Of a stretch of DNA of 36,227 nucleotides, positions 8,259-18,645 are shown in pieces. Below the pieces are notes generated by a model. It searched no databases. It was not told the DNA's origin and worked only from the letters and a program-made list of their open reading frames with translations. The DNA comes from Candidatus Vogelbacteria bacterium (GTDB lineage Bacteria > Patescibacteriota > Minisyncoccia > Phycocordibacterales > UBA12445): assembly GCA_016215345.1 (NCBI GenBank), contig JACRKD010000012.1:1-36227 (forward strand). The letters run 5' to 3'. Position 1 is the first letter of the stretch. Each line of letters opens with the position of its first letter. The position numbers and the translations under genes are program-made.

Positions 8259-8941
8259 ACTCGTAATCGTCTAAGTTGGGCAAACTGTCGCGCTATTCCA
8301 GACACAGATGTTGTCTTTAAAATATCACCAAACATGCGCATATCCGCTATAATTCCAGAAACAACCCCCTGTTTGCTAGCTTTAAGCGGACTACGGACAT
8401 TATCCCAAAAAACCACTCTTATTCTGCTCTTACTTGCCATGATCACATTATTAAAAAAAGTCTCTATCCCAAAACGAGAAAGTCTGCTAATCTCCTCCAG
8501 CCGATCCTCAATGAGGCTTTTTTTGAAAACTCTCTCTCCTGTTAATATGTCCATGCCGACAAGCCTGTAAAATATATCGGCAAAGAAACTGATCCTCCTT
8601 ACACTAAAACTTACATCGGCGACTCCAAAAGTAACCGGCTCTATCAGCCTGCTCACGTTATCAGCATTCAATCCTATCAAGTCGGCATCCAAAAGAAAAA
8701 TTGTATCCCCCGCAGACTCTCTTACACCGGTAACCACCGCCAGACTCTTGCCCTTGTTTACGCCGTGATTAATCATACGGACTCCCGGAAACTTTCCGAC
8801 AACACTCGAAGTATTATCGGTTGAATGATCATCAACCACGATAACCTCATCTATAAGCGGGTGTTTATAAACTACCCCTAGGACATTTTCTATTCTCGGA
8901 GCCTCATTATAGGCCGGTATTATGCAAGAAACTTTTGACAT
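8255..8941 (-). CDS. Glycosyltransferase family 2
   Basis: VSCIIPAYNEAPRIENVL...VIVVDDHSTDNT...IFLLDADLIGL. Confidence 0.9.
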   Translation of the reverse strand: MSKVSCIIPAYNEAPRIENVLGVVYKHPLIDEVIVVDDHSTDNTSSVVGKFPGVRMINHGVNKGKSLAVVTGVRESAGDTIFLLDADLIGLNADNVSRLIEPVTFGVADVSFSVRRISFFADIFYRLVGMDILTGERVFKKSLIEDRLEEISRLSRFGIETFFNNVIMASKSRIRVVFWDNVRSPLKASKQGVVSGIIADMRMFGDILKTTSVSGIARQFAQLRRLRV

Positions 8942-8951
8942 ACAATCTATT

Positions 8952-9584
8952 TTACAACCTCTCTAAATCTTTGTTACTTTTCTGTCTATACCAATAAAAC
9001 ATACCCGATAGTAAAACCAGGGCAAACAAAAGAAACATTGACGCGTAATTCAGACTATCATTTATCTGTGAAAACGCGTGGCCAAAAAAGTAGCCTATGA
9101 GTAATAACACTAACGACTTTGGTAATGTACCGATAAAGTTATACCAGATAAATTGCCAAAATGGAACATTAGCCATACCGGCGGCAAACAAAACAATAGT
9201 CCCGGCGGCATGCGTCAATTTACCGATAAGAAGTGTCTTGCCGGGATGCTTCTCGAAGTGGTTCTCCACTGCCTGCACCCTATCATCTGTTAGACCGAAA
9301 TGGTGCCCCCACTTATGAATAAAACTATGTCGACCGAAGTGGCCCATGCCATAGTTTATGGCGTCTCCAATCAGATCCCCGACAACTACAATGACGTAAA
9401 CAAACCAAATATTCAGATTGAAGTAACCAAAGGCCGGGGATGAGAGCATTCCGGCAATCATGGTAACAACCGGCCCCTCGATTATAGACAGTGGGAAAAG
9501 AATTATATATTTATATTGGATGAGAAGAGCAATGACTTCCCCATATGTAAAAAACATCCTGTAAAAATTAAAGCTGACTCTCAA
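8952..9584 (-). CDS. DedA family (SNARE-associated) membrane protein
   Basis: EGPVVTMIAGML...GDLIGDAINYGMGHFGR...GKLTHAAGTIVLFAAGMANVPFWQFIWYNFIGTLPKSLVLLLIGYFFG. Confidence 0.85.
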   Translation of the reverse strand: MRVSFNFYRMFFTYGEVIALLIQYKYIILFPLSIIEGPVVTMIAGMLSSPAFGYFNLNIWFVYVIVVVGDLIGDAINYGMGHFGRHSFIHKWGHHFGLTDDRVQAVENHFEKHPGKTLLIGKLTHAAGTIVLFAAGMANVPFWQFIWYNFIGTLPKSLVLLLIGYFFGHAFSQINDSLNYASMFLLFALVLLSGMFYWYRQKSNKDLERL

Positions 9585-10395
9585 TGTTATTTATAAACTC
9601 TTCGGCAGTCGCAAACCCCATCTTCTCTTCTTCGGTAAGCTGCCGATCTTTTCGCCGGTCCAGATAAATCTGAAGATATTTTCTCGCTTCGGAAACAAAC
9701 TGTTTATTATTGGTAAGTCCCGAAATGTTATCAGACCTCAACCGGTATAAACCCAAAACTTTTTCTATATAACCGAATTCATATTTTTCGCTAATTCGAT
9801 TCCAAAGCTCAACATCTTCGTGGATTCTTAAACTCTCATTGAACCCTCCGACATCCTCAATAACCTTTTTTCTGATTACTGCCGAAGATATCTGAATTGG
9901 TGAATTATCAATAAAAAACGGAACAGTGAACTTATTTTGGGGGGGATTTTTTTGGAAACGCGACCTTGTCTCTGTCACATAATTGACACCGATTTGCTGA
10001 TCCGCATACACGACAAAAGTATCCTGATGAGATTTTAAGTAGTTCATGGCGGTGGACAAAAAGTCCCTCGCCCATAGGTCATCGGCATCTAGAAAAGCCA
10101 GATACTCCCCTCTGGCCTCCTTAATACCAAAGTTCCTCGCCGCCGCGGCTCCCTTATTTTTAGTCTCGAAAAATCTAAGCTGGAGATCCACTTGCCCTGA
10201 TTTTGGTAGGAAGATAGATTTAACGTACTCTTCTGTACCATCATTAGAGCCGTCATCAACAACTATAATTTCATAATCAGAAAAATCCTCTGCCAAAACA
10301 CTTTTTATCGCCTCCTCTAAAAGATTCCGACGATTATAAGTTGGGATTATTACGCTAACCAAAGGCACTTTCTCCACAATAATAGTATATATCAC
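9568..10395 (-). CDS. Glycosyltransferase family 2
   Basis: VSVIIPTYNRRNLLEEAIKSVL...EIIVVDDGSNDGTEEYV...AFLDADDLW. Confidence 0.9.
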   Translation of the reverse strand: MIYTIIVEKVPLVSVIIPTYNRRNLLEEAIKSVLAEDFSDYEIIVVDDGSNDGTEEYVKSIFLPKSGQVDLQLRFFETKNKGAAAARNFGIKEARGEYLAFLDADDLWARDFLSTAMNYLKSHQDTFVVYADQQIGVNYVTETRSRFQKNPPQNKFTVPFFIDNSPIQISSAVIRKKVIEDVGGFNESLRIHEDVELWNRISEKYEFGYIEKVLGLYRLRSDNISGLTNNKQFVSEARKYLQIYLDRRKDRQLTEEEKMGFATAEEFINNIESQL

Positions 10396-10478
10396 CTGCC
10401 GGCCGGTATCTAGCCAAAAGCCTGTAACCCACCAAAAACCTCATAAATTAAGGAGTTATTGGCCATATGACTATATAG

Positions 10479-10931
10479 CTACCTCTGAAATTCTACCTCA
10501 AATGGATACATACCCATCCCGCAACTTCCCCATAACACACCGAAGGGCTGAACACCAAGATCAATATCTGTGCTTCCCGTTTGCGGAAGTATTTTGCTGA
10601 ATCCCAAGCTTGGAATAATGACCGCCGCCGAACAGTCAAAAGTGCCGTTTGTATTAATTCGCAAAACTGTCGGCATATCGGCTTTCGCGATACTCCTATA
10701 CGGTAGATATCCACCCTTGGCCCGGATTTCAACTATCTGACGACCGCCCACCAAGGAGACATTATCACCCGTAGTCGCGGAAGAAAAACCACTGCTGTCC
10801 CCTCCGCTAGAATTAACGAAGGCAATAGCGCCGACGACGATCAGCCCGGAAATTAAAACTGACACAACCACAGATTTCATCCCGCTAGGTACGCCAACTC
10901 CGTCTCCTAATTTTTTTTTATTTTTCGTCAA
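10479..10931 (-). CDS. Membrane-anchored cupredoxin-like protein
   Basis: N-terminal TM; beta-rich domain with GGYLPYR, FDCSAAVIIPSLGFSKILP, GSCGMGMYPFEVEF; resembles 17151-17513. Confidence 0.7.
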   Translation of the reverse strand: MTKNKKKLGDGVGVPSGMKSVVVSVLISGLIVVGAIAFVNSSGGDSSGFSSATTGDNVSLVGGRQIVEIRAKGGYLPYRSIAKADMPTVLRINTNGTFDCSAAVIIPSLGFSKILPQTGSTDIDLGVQPFGVLWGSCGMGMYPFEVEFQR

Positions 10932-10934
10932 ATT

Positions 10935-11957
10935 TTAAAAGTTAAAAACCGGAGGGAAGAGCCCGATCACAACCAAACTATTGATAATATTAAACAAGGC
11001 AAACAAGATAACTATAAGACCGGCGGTTTTAAAGAAAACCCCAGACCCGGAGCTACCCTTGATACTAAAAGAACTAAAACTTATTAAAGCCAAAACCGGC
11101 AGGGTCCCAAGGGCGAATGATAACATCGTTAATCCGCCAGAAAGAAAACTCCCTGCCGACAGCGTATAAAGTTGCATCGATTGTGTAAACCCGCATGGCA
11201 GAAAAAAAGTTGCGATACCAACCAAAAAAGGTGTAAACGTGTGATTAAAATTAGCAACTCCGATCGCATATCTGGAAATAACCTTCGGCATGCCGATTTG
11301 GAAACGTTTCGCAAGGTGAAAGGTATCTAACAAATTTACCCCCATTATTAACATAACCAGACCGACAAAGAAATTCAGAAGGAATGTCATGGTCGTATTC
11401 AAAACGAAGGCAGAACCCAGAGCGCCAATCATGCCACCGAGAATAAAAAACGAGGCAACGCGACCGATATGGAATAGAAGTTGCGGCCTCCATTTATCTC
11501 CCTCTTTGGCAAATGTAGCCGACATAGACAAGAGAAGTCCTCCGACAACCGCCATACAAGTTGAGAGAGAAGCGACCACCCCGATCATAAAAACCCCTCC
11601 GTAAGAAAGTTCCCCGCTTCCTATTAAATTTAATAAACCGGCTTTCTGTAGCAAAACAAACAACGCAATAAATACCGTAGCTATCGGTATCGCAATCTTG
11701 AACTCTGACCAATTCACTTCCTTTATTGGTCTTGCGATAGACAAGGAGTACCCGTGCTTTCGTAACTTATGCGAAAGTTCCATGGCCACGGCTTCCGGTG
11801 ACCTACCTCCAAAATTACCAGTTACTACGACAGAGTGGTCTTTGAGACTAGACTTAGCACTCGTGATATAAGATACACCTCGAAGTTCATTCTCGATTAA
11901 AAGTACGCACAACTTGCAGTGCATTCCAGCGACATAAAACGTAAAAGTTTGTTCCAT
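10935..11957 (-). CDS. HMA domain fused to a TauE/SafE-like (DsbD-type) membrane domain
   Basis: FYVAGMHCKLCVLLIENEL HMA motif, then multi-TM with GVVASLSTCMAVVGGLLLSMS and FFLPCGFTQSMQLYTLSAGS. Confidence 0.8.
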   Translation of the reverse strand: MEQTFTFYVAGMHCKLCVLLIENELRGVSYITSAKSSLKDHSVVVTGNFGGRSPEAVAMELSHKLRKHGYSLSIARPIKEVNWSEFKIAIPIATVFIALFVLLQKAGLLNLIGSGELSYGGVFMIGVVASLSTCMAVVGGLLLSMSATFAKEGDKWRPQLLFHIGRVASFFILGGMIGALGSAFVLNTTMTFLLNFFVGLVMLIMGVNLLDTFHLAKRFQIGMPKVISRYAIGVANFNHTFTPFLVGIATFFLPCGFTQSMQLYTLSAGSFLSGGLTMLSFALGTLPVLALISFSSFSIKGSSGSGVFFKTAGLIVILFALFNIINSLVVIGLFPPVFNF

Positions 11958-11961
11958 ATTC

Positions 11962-14196
11962 CTAACTATTTAGTCTAAACCTGTTTAGAAGTAGCGAGTT
12001 GCCCACAACAGAGACAGAACTTGTAGCCATGGCAACGGAGGCAAAAATCGGGTTCATCAATATCCCCCAAATAGGATAGAGTATCCCCATCGCAACAGGT
12101 ATCAGGAGCACATTGTACGCGAATGCCCAGAAGAGATTCAATTTGATCGTTCGCATAGTCCTCTTTGAAAGTAATATAGCGCCGGCCACTGTTCTCAAAT
12201 CTTTGTTGATCAAGGTTATATCGGCCGCCTCAATCGCGACATCCGTTCCTGTGCCCATGGCGATACCGACATCTGCCGCAACCAGAGCCGGCGCGTCATT
12301 TATTCCGTCGCCAACCATAGCGACTATTCTGCCCTCGGCTTGGATTTTCCTCACCTCTGCCTCTTTTTCTTGGGGCAAAACTTCAGCCAGCACTCTTTTA
12401 ATCCCAACTTGTGAAGCTATCGCCGTAGCCGTCCTCATATTGTCTCCGGTTATCATAATAGGTTCTACACCCATCCCTATCAACATAAGAATCCCGGCCT
12501 TCGATGACTCTTTGACTGTATCGGCAACGGCAATTAGTGATTCCAGGTTACCATCGATAGCGAGCATCATTACCGTTTTCCCCTCGCCTTCTAACCTTTC
12601 GACCTCTGCCAAATTATTGCCGAGCGAAACAGTTTCTTTGTCCATCAACCTCTTATTACCCAAAATAACACGTCTACTGTCCAGCACCCCTTCTACTCCG
12701 TGGCCGGGAATAGCCCTAAACCCTTCAGCCCTAACTAACGCAATGTTTTCCGTCTCTGCTTTACTCACAATACTTTCAGCCAGTGAGTGTTCCGAGCCTT
12801 TTTCCAAAGATGCGGCAAATTTGAGCGCCTCATCATGGGAAACGCCACCGACCGTTATTATATCCGTCACCTCCGGTTTGCCTTTTGTTAGAGTTCCTGT
12901 TTTGTCAAAAATTACAGTAGTCACCTTATGAGCGGTTTCTAAACTCTCCGCATCTTTAATCAAGATTCCACTCTCCGCGCCCTTGCCCGTTCCAACCATT
13001 ATAGCTGTCGGCGTCGCGAGCCCCATAGCGCAAGGGCAAGCGATTATAAGCACGGCGATCATATTAAGCAGCGCGTAGAGAAGCGCCGGTGCTGGTCCCC
13101 AAACATACCAACCAACGAAAGTAACAATGGACAACATTAAAACTATCGGTACAAAATTGGCAGAGACCAGATCGGCCAATCGCTGTATTGGCGCCTTACT
13201 CCCCTGCGCGTCCTCAACCAATTTAATGATTTGCGCGAGCATGGTTTCGGATCCAACCTTAGTGGTCTTAAAGGTAAAACTGCCGTTCTTGTTTAATGTC
13301 GCCCCGACAACAGTATCCCCGACAGTTTTGTCCACAGGCATACTCTCACCGTTTATCATGGACTCATCTATTGACGACTCACCTTCTAAGATAACCCCAT
13401 CAACAGGAATCTTTTCTCCGGGACGCACACGGATTACATCTCCTATCAACACATCTTTTATCTCTATATCAATCTCCTTGCCATCTCTCAAAACCCTAGC
13501 GGTCCTTGCTTGAAGGCCGATAAGTTTTTTAATCGCTTCAGATGTTCCCGCCTTGGCCTTAGCTTCGAAGTAACGACCGAGAAGAATCAAGCCAATAATG
13601 ATTGTAGATACATCGAAGTAGGGCATCGGATCAATTCCTATCTCTTGAACAACTTTCGGAAAGACCGTAACAAAAGCTGAATAGAGATACGCGACGGTCG
13701 TACCAATAACAACTAGAGTGTCCATATTGGCCGTTCTGTGCTTCAAGGCTGGAATTGTCGCTCGGTAAAACGCAAAACCTGCCCAGAACTGCACCGGGGT
13801 CGCCAAAATTAATTGCACCCAAAATTCTCGCAAAATTTTCGGCGCCGTCTCCATAAGTCCGGGGAAACTACCCCAGAGAATTAACGCCCCAAGTGTCAAA
13901 CTCACAATAACTTTAAATACAAGAGAATTTAGTTCCCTTAATTTTTCCTGTTTTTCTTCATCTTCTGATTGAAGCTCCTCACCAATCATCGCCTCATATC
14001 CAACATTTGAAACCGCAGAACTTATGTGTTCATCCGTAACCAAAGCTGGATCGTAATCAACGGTCGCCTTAGCACTGGCCAAATTTACAGACGCGATAGA
14101 AACCCCTGGAACTTTTTTAAGCGACCCTTCGATCATGGCCACGCACGACGCGCAGTGCATCCCCTTAATCGAAAAAGTTTTTTTGATATTGGCCAT
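11962..14196 (-). CDS. copA: Copper-translocating P1B-type ATPase
   Basis: [11 protein letters not shown] domain, [45 protein letters not shown]. Confidence 0.95.
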   Translation of the reverse strand: MANIKKTFSIKGMHCASCVAMIEGSLKKVPGVSIASVNLASAKATVDYDPALVTDEHISSAVSNVGYEAMIGEELQSEDEEKQEKLRELNSLVFKVIVSLTLGALILWGSFPGLMETAPKILREFWVQLILATPVQFWAGFAFYRATIPALKHRTANMDTLVVIGTTVAYLYSAFVTVFPKVVQEIGIDPMPYFDVSTIIIGLILLGRYFEAKAKAGTSEAIKKLIGLQARTARVLRDGKEIDIEIKDVLIGDVIRVRPGEKIPVDGVILEGESSIDESMINGESMPVDKTVGDTVVGATLNKNGSFTFKTTKVGSETMLAQIIKLVEDAQGSKAPIQRLADLVSANFVPIVLMLSIVTFVGWYVWGPAPALLYALLNMIAVLIIACPCAMGLATPTAIMVGTGKGAESGILIKDAESLETAHKVTTVIFDKTGTLTKGKPEVTDIITVGGVSHDEALKFAASLEKGSEHSLAESIVSKAETENIALVRAEGFRAIPGHGVEGVLDSRRVILGNKRLMDKETVSLGNNLAEVERLEGEGKTVMMLAIDGNLESLIAVADTVKESSKAGILMLIGMGVEPIMITGDNMRTATAIASQVGIKRVLAEVLPQEKEAEVRKIQAEGRIVAMVGDGINDAPALVAADVGIAMGTGTDVAIEAADITLINKDLRTVAGAILLSKRTMRTIKLNLFWAFAYNVLLIPVAMGILYPIWGILMNPIFASVAMATSSVSVVGNSLLLNRFRLNS

Positions 14197-14214
14197 AATG
14201 AATTTATCGATTTT

Positions 14215-14823
14215 CTAATAATTTTTTCTAAATAAGTGCGCCTCTTTGATAATGGGGAAAGTTCTTTCTGCGACGAAGGAGAAACCGTTGTTAGTAAAAG
14301 CGTTGATATTATTTATATAAGAATGCGGAGTGAATTTATATATCTTAGCAATTATTTTCCCAAGCCAGTTATTCTTAACTGGTGTATTTAGAAAGTAACC
14401 ACCTTTCTTAAGACATGGAGCAAGACTTTTTACAGCCATTTCTATATTCTTAACGTACTCTAAAACACCCCCGGTTACGATGAGATCGAACTGCTCCGAT
14501 TCAAATTTTAGTGGTTTAGTCACATCGCCATTAAATATAGAGACGTGTTCATCTAATTTTTTTCTTCGGACAGTCGTTTCCATTATCTCAGTCATGGCAC
14601 TGTTCAGATCAAAGGCCTCTACTGAGACGTTAGGAAATCGTCTTAATATCGCAAAGGTATAAAGACCTGTTCCACAACCAGCGTCAAGAACCTTAAATCT
14701 ATCTTGTTTCTGAAATGGTATTGGAGCAATAAAATAGCTGACCGCCAACCTATACCCAAAAATCCACAGTCCAAGGTCGTAAAATCTTGCAATTTTATAA
14801 TAAAAATTATTTGGGTCAGTCAT
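14215..14823 (-). CDS. Class I SAM-dependent methyltransferase
   Basis: FKVLDAGCGTGLYTFAI motif I; FDLIVTGGVLEYV. Confidence 0.85.
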   Translation of the reverse strand: MTDPNNFYYKIARFYDLGLWIFGYRLAVSYFIAPIPFQKQDRFKVLDAGCGTGLYTFAILRRFPNVSVEAFDLNSAMTEIMETTVRRKKLDEHVSIFNGDVTKPLKFESEQFDLIVTGGVLEYVKNIEMAVKSLAPCLKKGGYFLNTPVKNNWLGKIIAKIYKFTPHSYINNINAFTNNGFSFVAERTFPIIKEAHLFRKNY

Positions 14824-14826
14824 ATT

Positions 14827-15414
14827 TTACTCTTTAAGATTCTTTTCCCATTCAAAAACTGCTCCTCCGAGATTAACGAACCTGCTAAGATTGCTGAACC
14901 TAAGTTCACTTTTTTTGCTCGACAAGATCACGGCTAGTTTTTCAAAATCCCTAATATGAGCACCCTTGTCCAGCCAAAAGACAGGATAAGCTAAGAATTT
15001 CATCTGTCCAGGTAGCACCAGGTCCACTATCAAAACATGGCCATGTTCCTTGGTGACACGAAACATTTCATGTAATACCCTTGCACATTCATCGTCAGAT
15101 AAGTGGTGAAAAACGGCAACTGAAAACGACAAATCAAAACTACTGTCTGGAAAATTAATTTTTGTCGCGTCCATAGTTTCAAAACGAGAATTTGGATACT
15201 TCTTCTTCGCGCTCTCTACCTCACTCAGTTCTTTATCGATGCCGATATAACCGTTATCAAATAACTCCGAAACCATACCGGAACCACAGCCTACATCCAA
15301 AACATCCCCGCCTTTAAATTGTACCGAGTCAAGGTATTGTTTCAGTCCGTCTTTTTCAATTTTCTCAAACCATTTTTCTAATACTCCAAACATGTTGTTA
15401 ACTTGGAGGTTCAA
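14827..15414 (-). CDS. Class I SAM-dependent methyltransferase
   Basis: GGDVLDVGCGSGMVSELF; FDLSFSVAVFHHLSDDE. Confidence 0.85.
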   Translation of the reverse strand: MNLQVNNMFGVLEKWFEKIEKDGLKQYLDSVQFKGGDVLDVGCGSGMVSELFDNGYIGIDKELSEVESAKKKYPNSRFETMDATKINFPDSSFDLSFSVAVFHHLSDDECARVLHEMFRVTKEHGHVLIVDLVLPGQMKFLAYPVFWLDKGAHIRDFEKLAVILSSKKSELRFSNLSRFVNLGGAVFEWEKNLKE

Positions 15415-15602
15415 CCTCCAATTGATGCTACCGTAACAGCCGCTGTAAGATAATCCAAAAAACTTTTCTTATCTAAATAAATCGGCTTCAATTCATCTCT
15501 CAGTTTAAAAAGTTGCGGGTAATTTTTGAGATATCTGTCGATACCTTGAGTATTAGGAATCCAAAGTTTATTCAATGTTGGCTCGAGACCTAAAATAAAC
15601 AC
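15411..15602 (-). CDS. Small hypothetical protein, GTG start (possibly a frameshifted tail of the upstream ORF)
   Basis: 63-aa ORF 5 nt downstream of the stop at 15608; no recognised family. Confidence 0.35.
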   Translation of the reverse strand: MFILGLEPTLNKLWIPNTQGIDRYLKNYPQLFKLRDELKPIYLDKKSFLDYLTAAVTVASIGG

Positions 15603-15607
15603 TGTTG

Positions 15608-16141
15608 TTATTTCGTTAAGTGCCCAAAAAGGCTACCCCAACTGCTACCCTCTTTTGATTCAAGATATTTCGAATCAAAGATATACCACATCTGTACCAT
15701 CAGAATTTCGTGAGCTATTTTTCTTTTCTGCGCATTAGGATCTTCATAAGCATCACACGCAACTACGTTCTTACCTCTGTTAGAAATCCCTCGGTGAAAT
15801 GGACTGACTACTACCCTGTATTCGGAAAATTCCCACGGCACACCCGTTATATTTTCCACCTCGTTGTAAAAAATATCATTTATCTCATCCCATGTTTTTT
15901 GATAGTCGCTAACAGCCTTGTCAGTTATTTGCTCCTCATCCGCGTGCCTTTCCCACACGACCTTTTCAATTGCATCTTTTGCCTCTTCATAATTTTGAAC
16001 GGTTGAGATCATGGTCAACAACTCATCACCAATCTTCATCGTCCTTGCCCGATTCACCACACCGGCGGGATCCAGACTCTTTAACATTGACCACATCACA
16101 CGGGCGTCATATTCCGAATTTTTGGCAAAAATTGTTTTCAT
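15608..16141 (-). CDS. Hypothetical protein
   Basis: 177 aa, coding-like composition; no family recognised. Confidence 0.55.
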   Translation of the reverse strand: MKTIFAKNSEYDARVMWSMLKSLDPAGVVNRARTMKIGDELLTMISTVQNYEEAKDAIEKVVWERHADEEQITDKAVSDYQKTWDEINDIFYNEVENITGVPWEFSEYRVVVSPFHRGISNRGKNVVACDAYEDPNAQKRKIAHEILMVQMWYIFDSKYLESKEGSSWGSLFGHLTK

Positions 16142-16161
16142 TTGCTAATTATATAGCCATA

Positions 16162-17133
16162 TTATTTTTTTAACAACAATAAAATCAATCCGATAATTCG
16201 GTCTTTATGCGATGGATCACTTTCAGCAACAAGAACGGTAAGTGCTGTAAGCGCGGAGGGGGTTAATTTAGACGTATCCAGGATATTAGCTTGCTTTAAA
16301 AACCAGACGAATGCAAAAGCGCCCGATCGCTTATTACCGTCGGTATAAGGATGATTCTTCACCATAAAATACAAAAGGTGTGCGGCTTTTTCTTCTACGG
16401 TCGGATAAAGTTCATTACCGCCAAAGGATTGCATTACGTTACCAACAATTCCCGCGACCGATCCCGCGCTCCGCTCATGACCAAATATTTCTGTCGCTTC
16501 ATCTTTTCCGATTAAAGTTCGACGTAGTTCCTTCAACCCTTCCGATACATTGGTAACGGTAATATCGACTTTTTTCTTTGTCAGTTTACCTTTTGGTGAA
16601 CGCTCCTTATCGTATGCATCAAGCGAGATCCATGTATCTGCAAATAGAGTAATTAGTTCAACCACATCTTTCGGATTAATCGAGGAACATGAAGGCAGAA
16701 GTTCCTTAACATCATCAACCATTCTCAAAAACTGCGCATAATTTTTCGCAACACGGCTTTTGTTTATTGCGAACCCATCCACAATATAGTTTCGTAATGT
16801 CTTCGTCGCCCAACGTCGAAACTCTATCGCGACCCTTGAATTTATCCTGTACCCAACACCCAAAATTACGTCGAATGAATAGAGGGTTAGCGGTTTATCG
16901 GAATTTGCATTATGCATTTTTTGCATATTGCTTTTCTCATCAATTTCACCATCTTTAAATATGTTATGAATATGACGAGACACTACCGACTGATCCACAC
17001 CAAAAAGATCTACAATCTGTGCCTGTGTAGCCCATATGGTCTCATGCGAAAAATCCCCGCGAAGTTCGATCGCACCATTCTTCGCCTGATATATAATCAC
17101 CCCTTTATTTTTCTGTGTGTTTTTCATCCTCAA
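16162..17133 (-). CDS. RhuM-like N-terminal domain fused to Fic/Doc domain
   Basis: ATQAQIVDLFGVDQSVVSRHIHNIF...SFDVILGVGYRINSRVAIEFRRWATKTLRNY (RhuM) and HPYTDGNKRSGAFAFVWFL (Fic/Doc). Confidence 0.85.
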   Translation of the reverse strand: MRMKNTQKNKGVIIYQAKNGAIELRGDFSHETIWATQAQIVDLFGVDQSVVSRHIHNIFKDGEIDEKSNMQKMHNANSDKPLTLYSFDVILGVGYRINSRVAIEFRRWATKTLRNYIVDGFAINKSRVAKNYAQFLRMVDDVKELLPSCSSINPKDVVELITLFADTWISLDAYDKERSPKGKLTKKKVDITVTNVSEGLKELRRTLIGKDEATEIFGHERSAGSVAGIVGNVMQSFGGNELYPTVEEKAAHLLYFMVKNHPYTDGNKRSGAFAFVWFLKQANILDTSKLTPSALTALTVLVAESDPSHKDRIIGLILLLLKK

Positions 17134-17150
17134 GATTCTATCACATTGTT

Positions 17151-17513
17151 CTACTCAACAATTATTTTTCCATGATACATATTCATCCCGCAGGAGTAAG
17201 TAAATTCGCCTATTTTGTTTGGCGTGATTTGGATAAAAACTTTTTGATTGAGGGGCAAAATCTTACGGATATTAAAATCTCCAAACACCACCTCCTCCAG
17301 ACACCCGGTCGGATCAGTACGAGTGAAATTAAGCGTAGTCGTCTTTCCCACTGGCACAGATATAACCTCTGGGTTATATCCTCCCTCCACCTTTATATCA
17401 ATAGAACCGGAAACCGCCACCGCCTTTTTATCTTTTTTATTCATAAAAAACCAATAAACAAAAACTATTGCTACTAATCCCACGACTATAACCAAAATTT
17501 TATCCGGAGTCAT
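17151..17513 (-). CDS. Membrane-anchored cupredoxin-domain protein
   Basis: TM then GGYNPEVISVPVGKTTTLNFTRTDPTGCLEEVVFGDFNIRKILP...GEFTYSCGMNMYHGKIIVE. Confidence 0.85.
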   Translation of the reverse strand: MTPDKILVIVVGLVAIVFVYWFFMNKKDKKAVAVSGSIDIKVEGGYNPEVISVPVGKTTTLNFTRTDPTGCLEEVVFGDFNIRKILPLNQKVFIQITPNKIGEFTYSCGMNMYHGKIIVE

Positions 17514-17549
17514 TGTATTTTTTATAAAGTTATAAAAGGCAGTCCCGTG

Positions 17550-17852
17550 TTACTGCTCGATACTAGAATTGTGCATCCAAACATAGTACCAACCAAAAAA
17601 CCAAGCTCCAATAAATACATAGACCGCTCCGAGCAAGAAACTGCCAAGGTCTAACCAAGTAAATCCCGGAAGTGTTTCAAAAAGTAAATGGTGTAATTTC
17701 ACTGCTTCCACGCTACGAAGAGGCAAAAGGCCGCCCAAAACACATAGCGTATAAACAATTTCTCCACCCAAAACGCACTTCCACACATACGATTGAAAAT
17801 TTAATTTCCCCATATTTTTATAATTATTTAATAATCTATCTCGCCCGCGCAA
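17550..17852 (-). CDS. Small two-TM membrane protein, DUF5676-like
   Basis: LLFETLPGFTWLDLGSFLLGAVYVFIGAWFFGWYYVWMHN; family assignment from memory. Confidence 0.6.
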   Translation of the reverse strand: MRGRDRLLNNYKNMGKLNFQSYVWKCVLGGEIVYTLCVLGGLLPLRSVEAVKLHHLLFETLPGFTWLDLGSFLLGAVYVFIGAWFFGWYYVWMHNSSIEQ

Positions 17853-17866
17853 AGCTACCTTGTGCG

Positions 17867-18622
17867 CTAAACATACCCCCTCCCCCTATGTGCTATTATA
17901 GCATGTCCAGCATATGAGATCATAACCCCAAGAGCAACAACAGACACAAACAGTCCGAAACCTTCATTATACGGGTCGCTGAACAATCCAACATCAGAGT
18001 GGGGAATCGAAATTGAAAGAATGAAATAGGTTCCAAGAGTAATCGCCCTCGTCTGAAGCCATCTTTCTCTATCAACAAACGCCACGACGAGCGCGGACAG
18101 AAGTACGGTGAGATGATGAATGGAGCTTAGAGTATAATTCAAATAAATAAACACCCAATTCCAAATAGTATAGCCGATAATCCACGCTAGGGACATTCCG
18201 TCCCAATGAACGTCTTTGTATTTTCCGTCGGTACCCAGATGAATAGTATCCACCCTATTCAATGTAAGAATTACCAAGAGACCGGCCACCGCATTAAGAT
18301 AGTTCGCAATATTGCCAGCCGAAATGTCCTTAATAACCGCCTCAAGAATATTGGCAACAAGAAATAGATAGATAGCCCATCGACCAAAACTTGTACGTCC
18401 GAGACTAGTAACCCTAAACAAAACAATCAAAACAATGCCCGCCATAACGGAAAATCCCTTAACCCACGGGAACCAACCCAAAACTCCTGATGATTCCCAA
18501 TAAGGAATAAGCAAAATTGGAATAACCGTAAATGTAACCAACGTTAATTTTGGACAACGACGAAATATCTCTTCCATCAGAAGTAAAATAATAAATATAA
18601 ACAAAAAATACAGTAAGGTCAT
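17867..18622 (-). CDS. Polytopic membrane protein of unknown function
   Basis: 251 aa, multiple TM segments; GGAGGGAT Shine-Dalgarno upstream. Confidence 0.7.
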   Translation of the reverse strand: MTLLYFLFIFIILLLMEEIFRRCPKLTLVTFTVIPILLIPYWESSGVLGWFPWVKGFSVMAGIVLIVLFRVTSLGRTSFGRWAIYLFLVANILEAVIKDISAGNIANYLNAVAGLLVILTLNRVDTIHLGTDGKYKDVHWDGMSLAWIIGYTIWNWVFIYLNYTLSSIHHLTVLLSALVVAFVDRERWLQTRAITLGTYFILSISIPHSDVGLFSDPYNEGFGLFVSVVALGVMISYAGHAIIAHRGRGYV

Positions 18623-18645
18623 AAAAATCCCTCCTATATCACGTT

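Noticed and set aside
12113-12931. 272-aa plus-strand ORF inside copA
   Set aside because: Antisense shadow of a confident copA gene; Ser/Thr/Ile-rich composition typical of an antisense frame.
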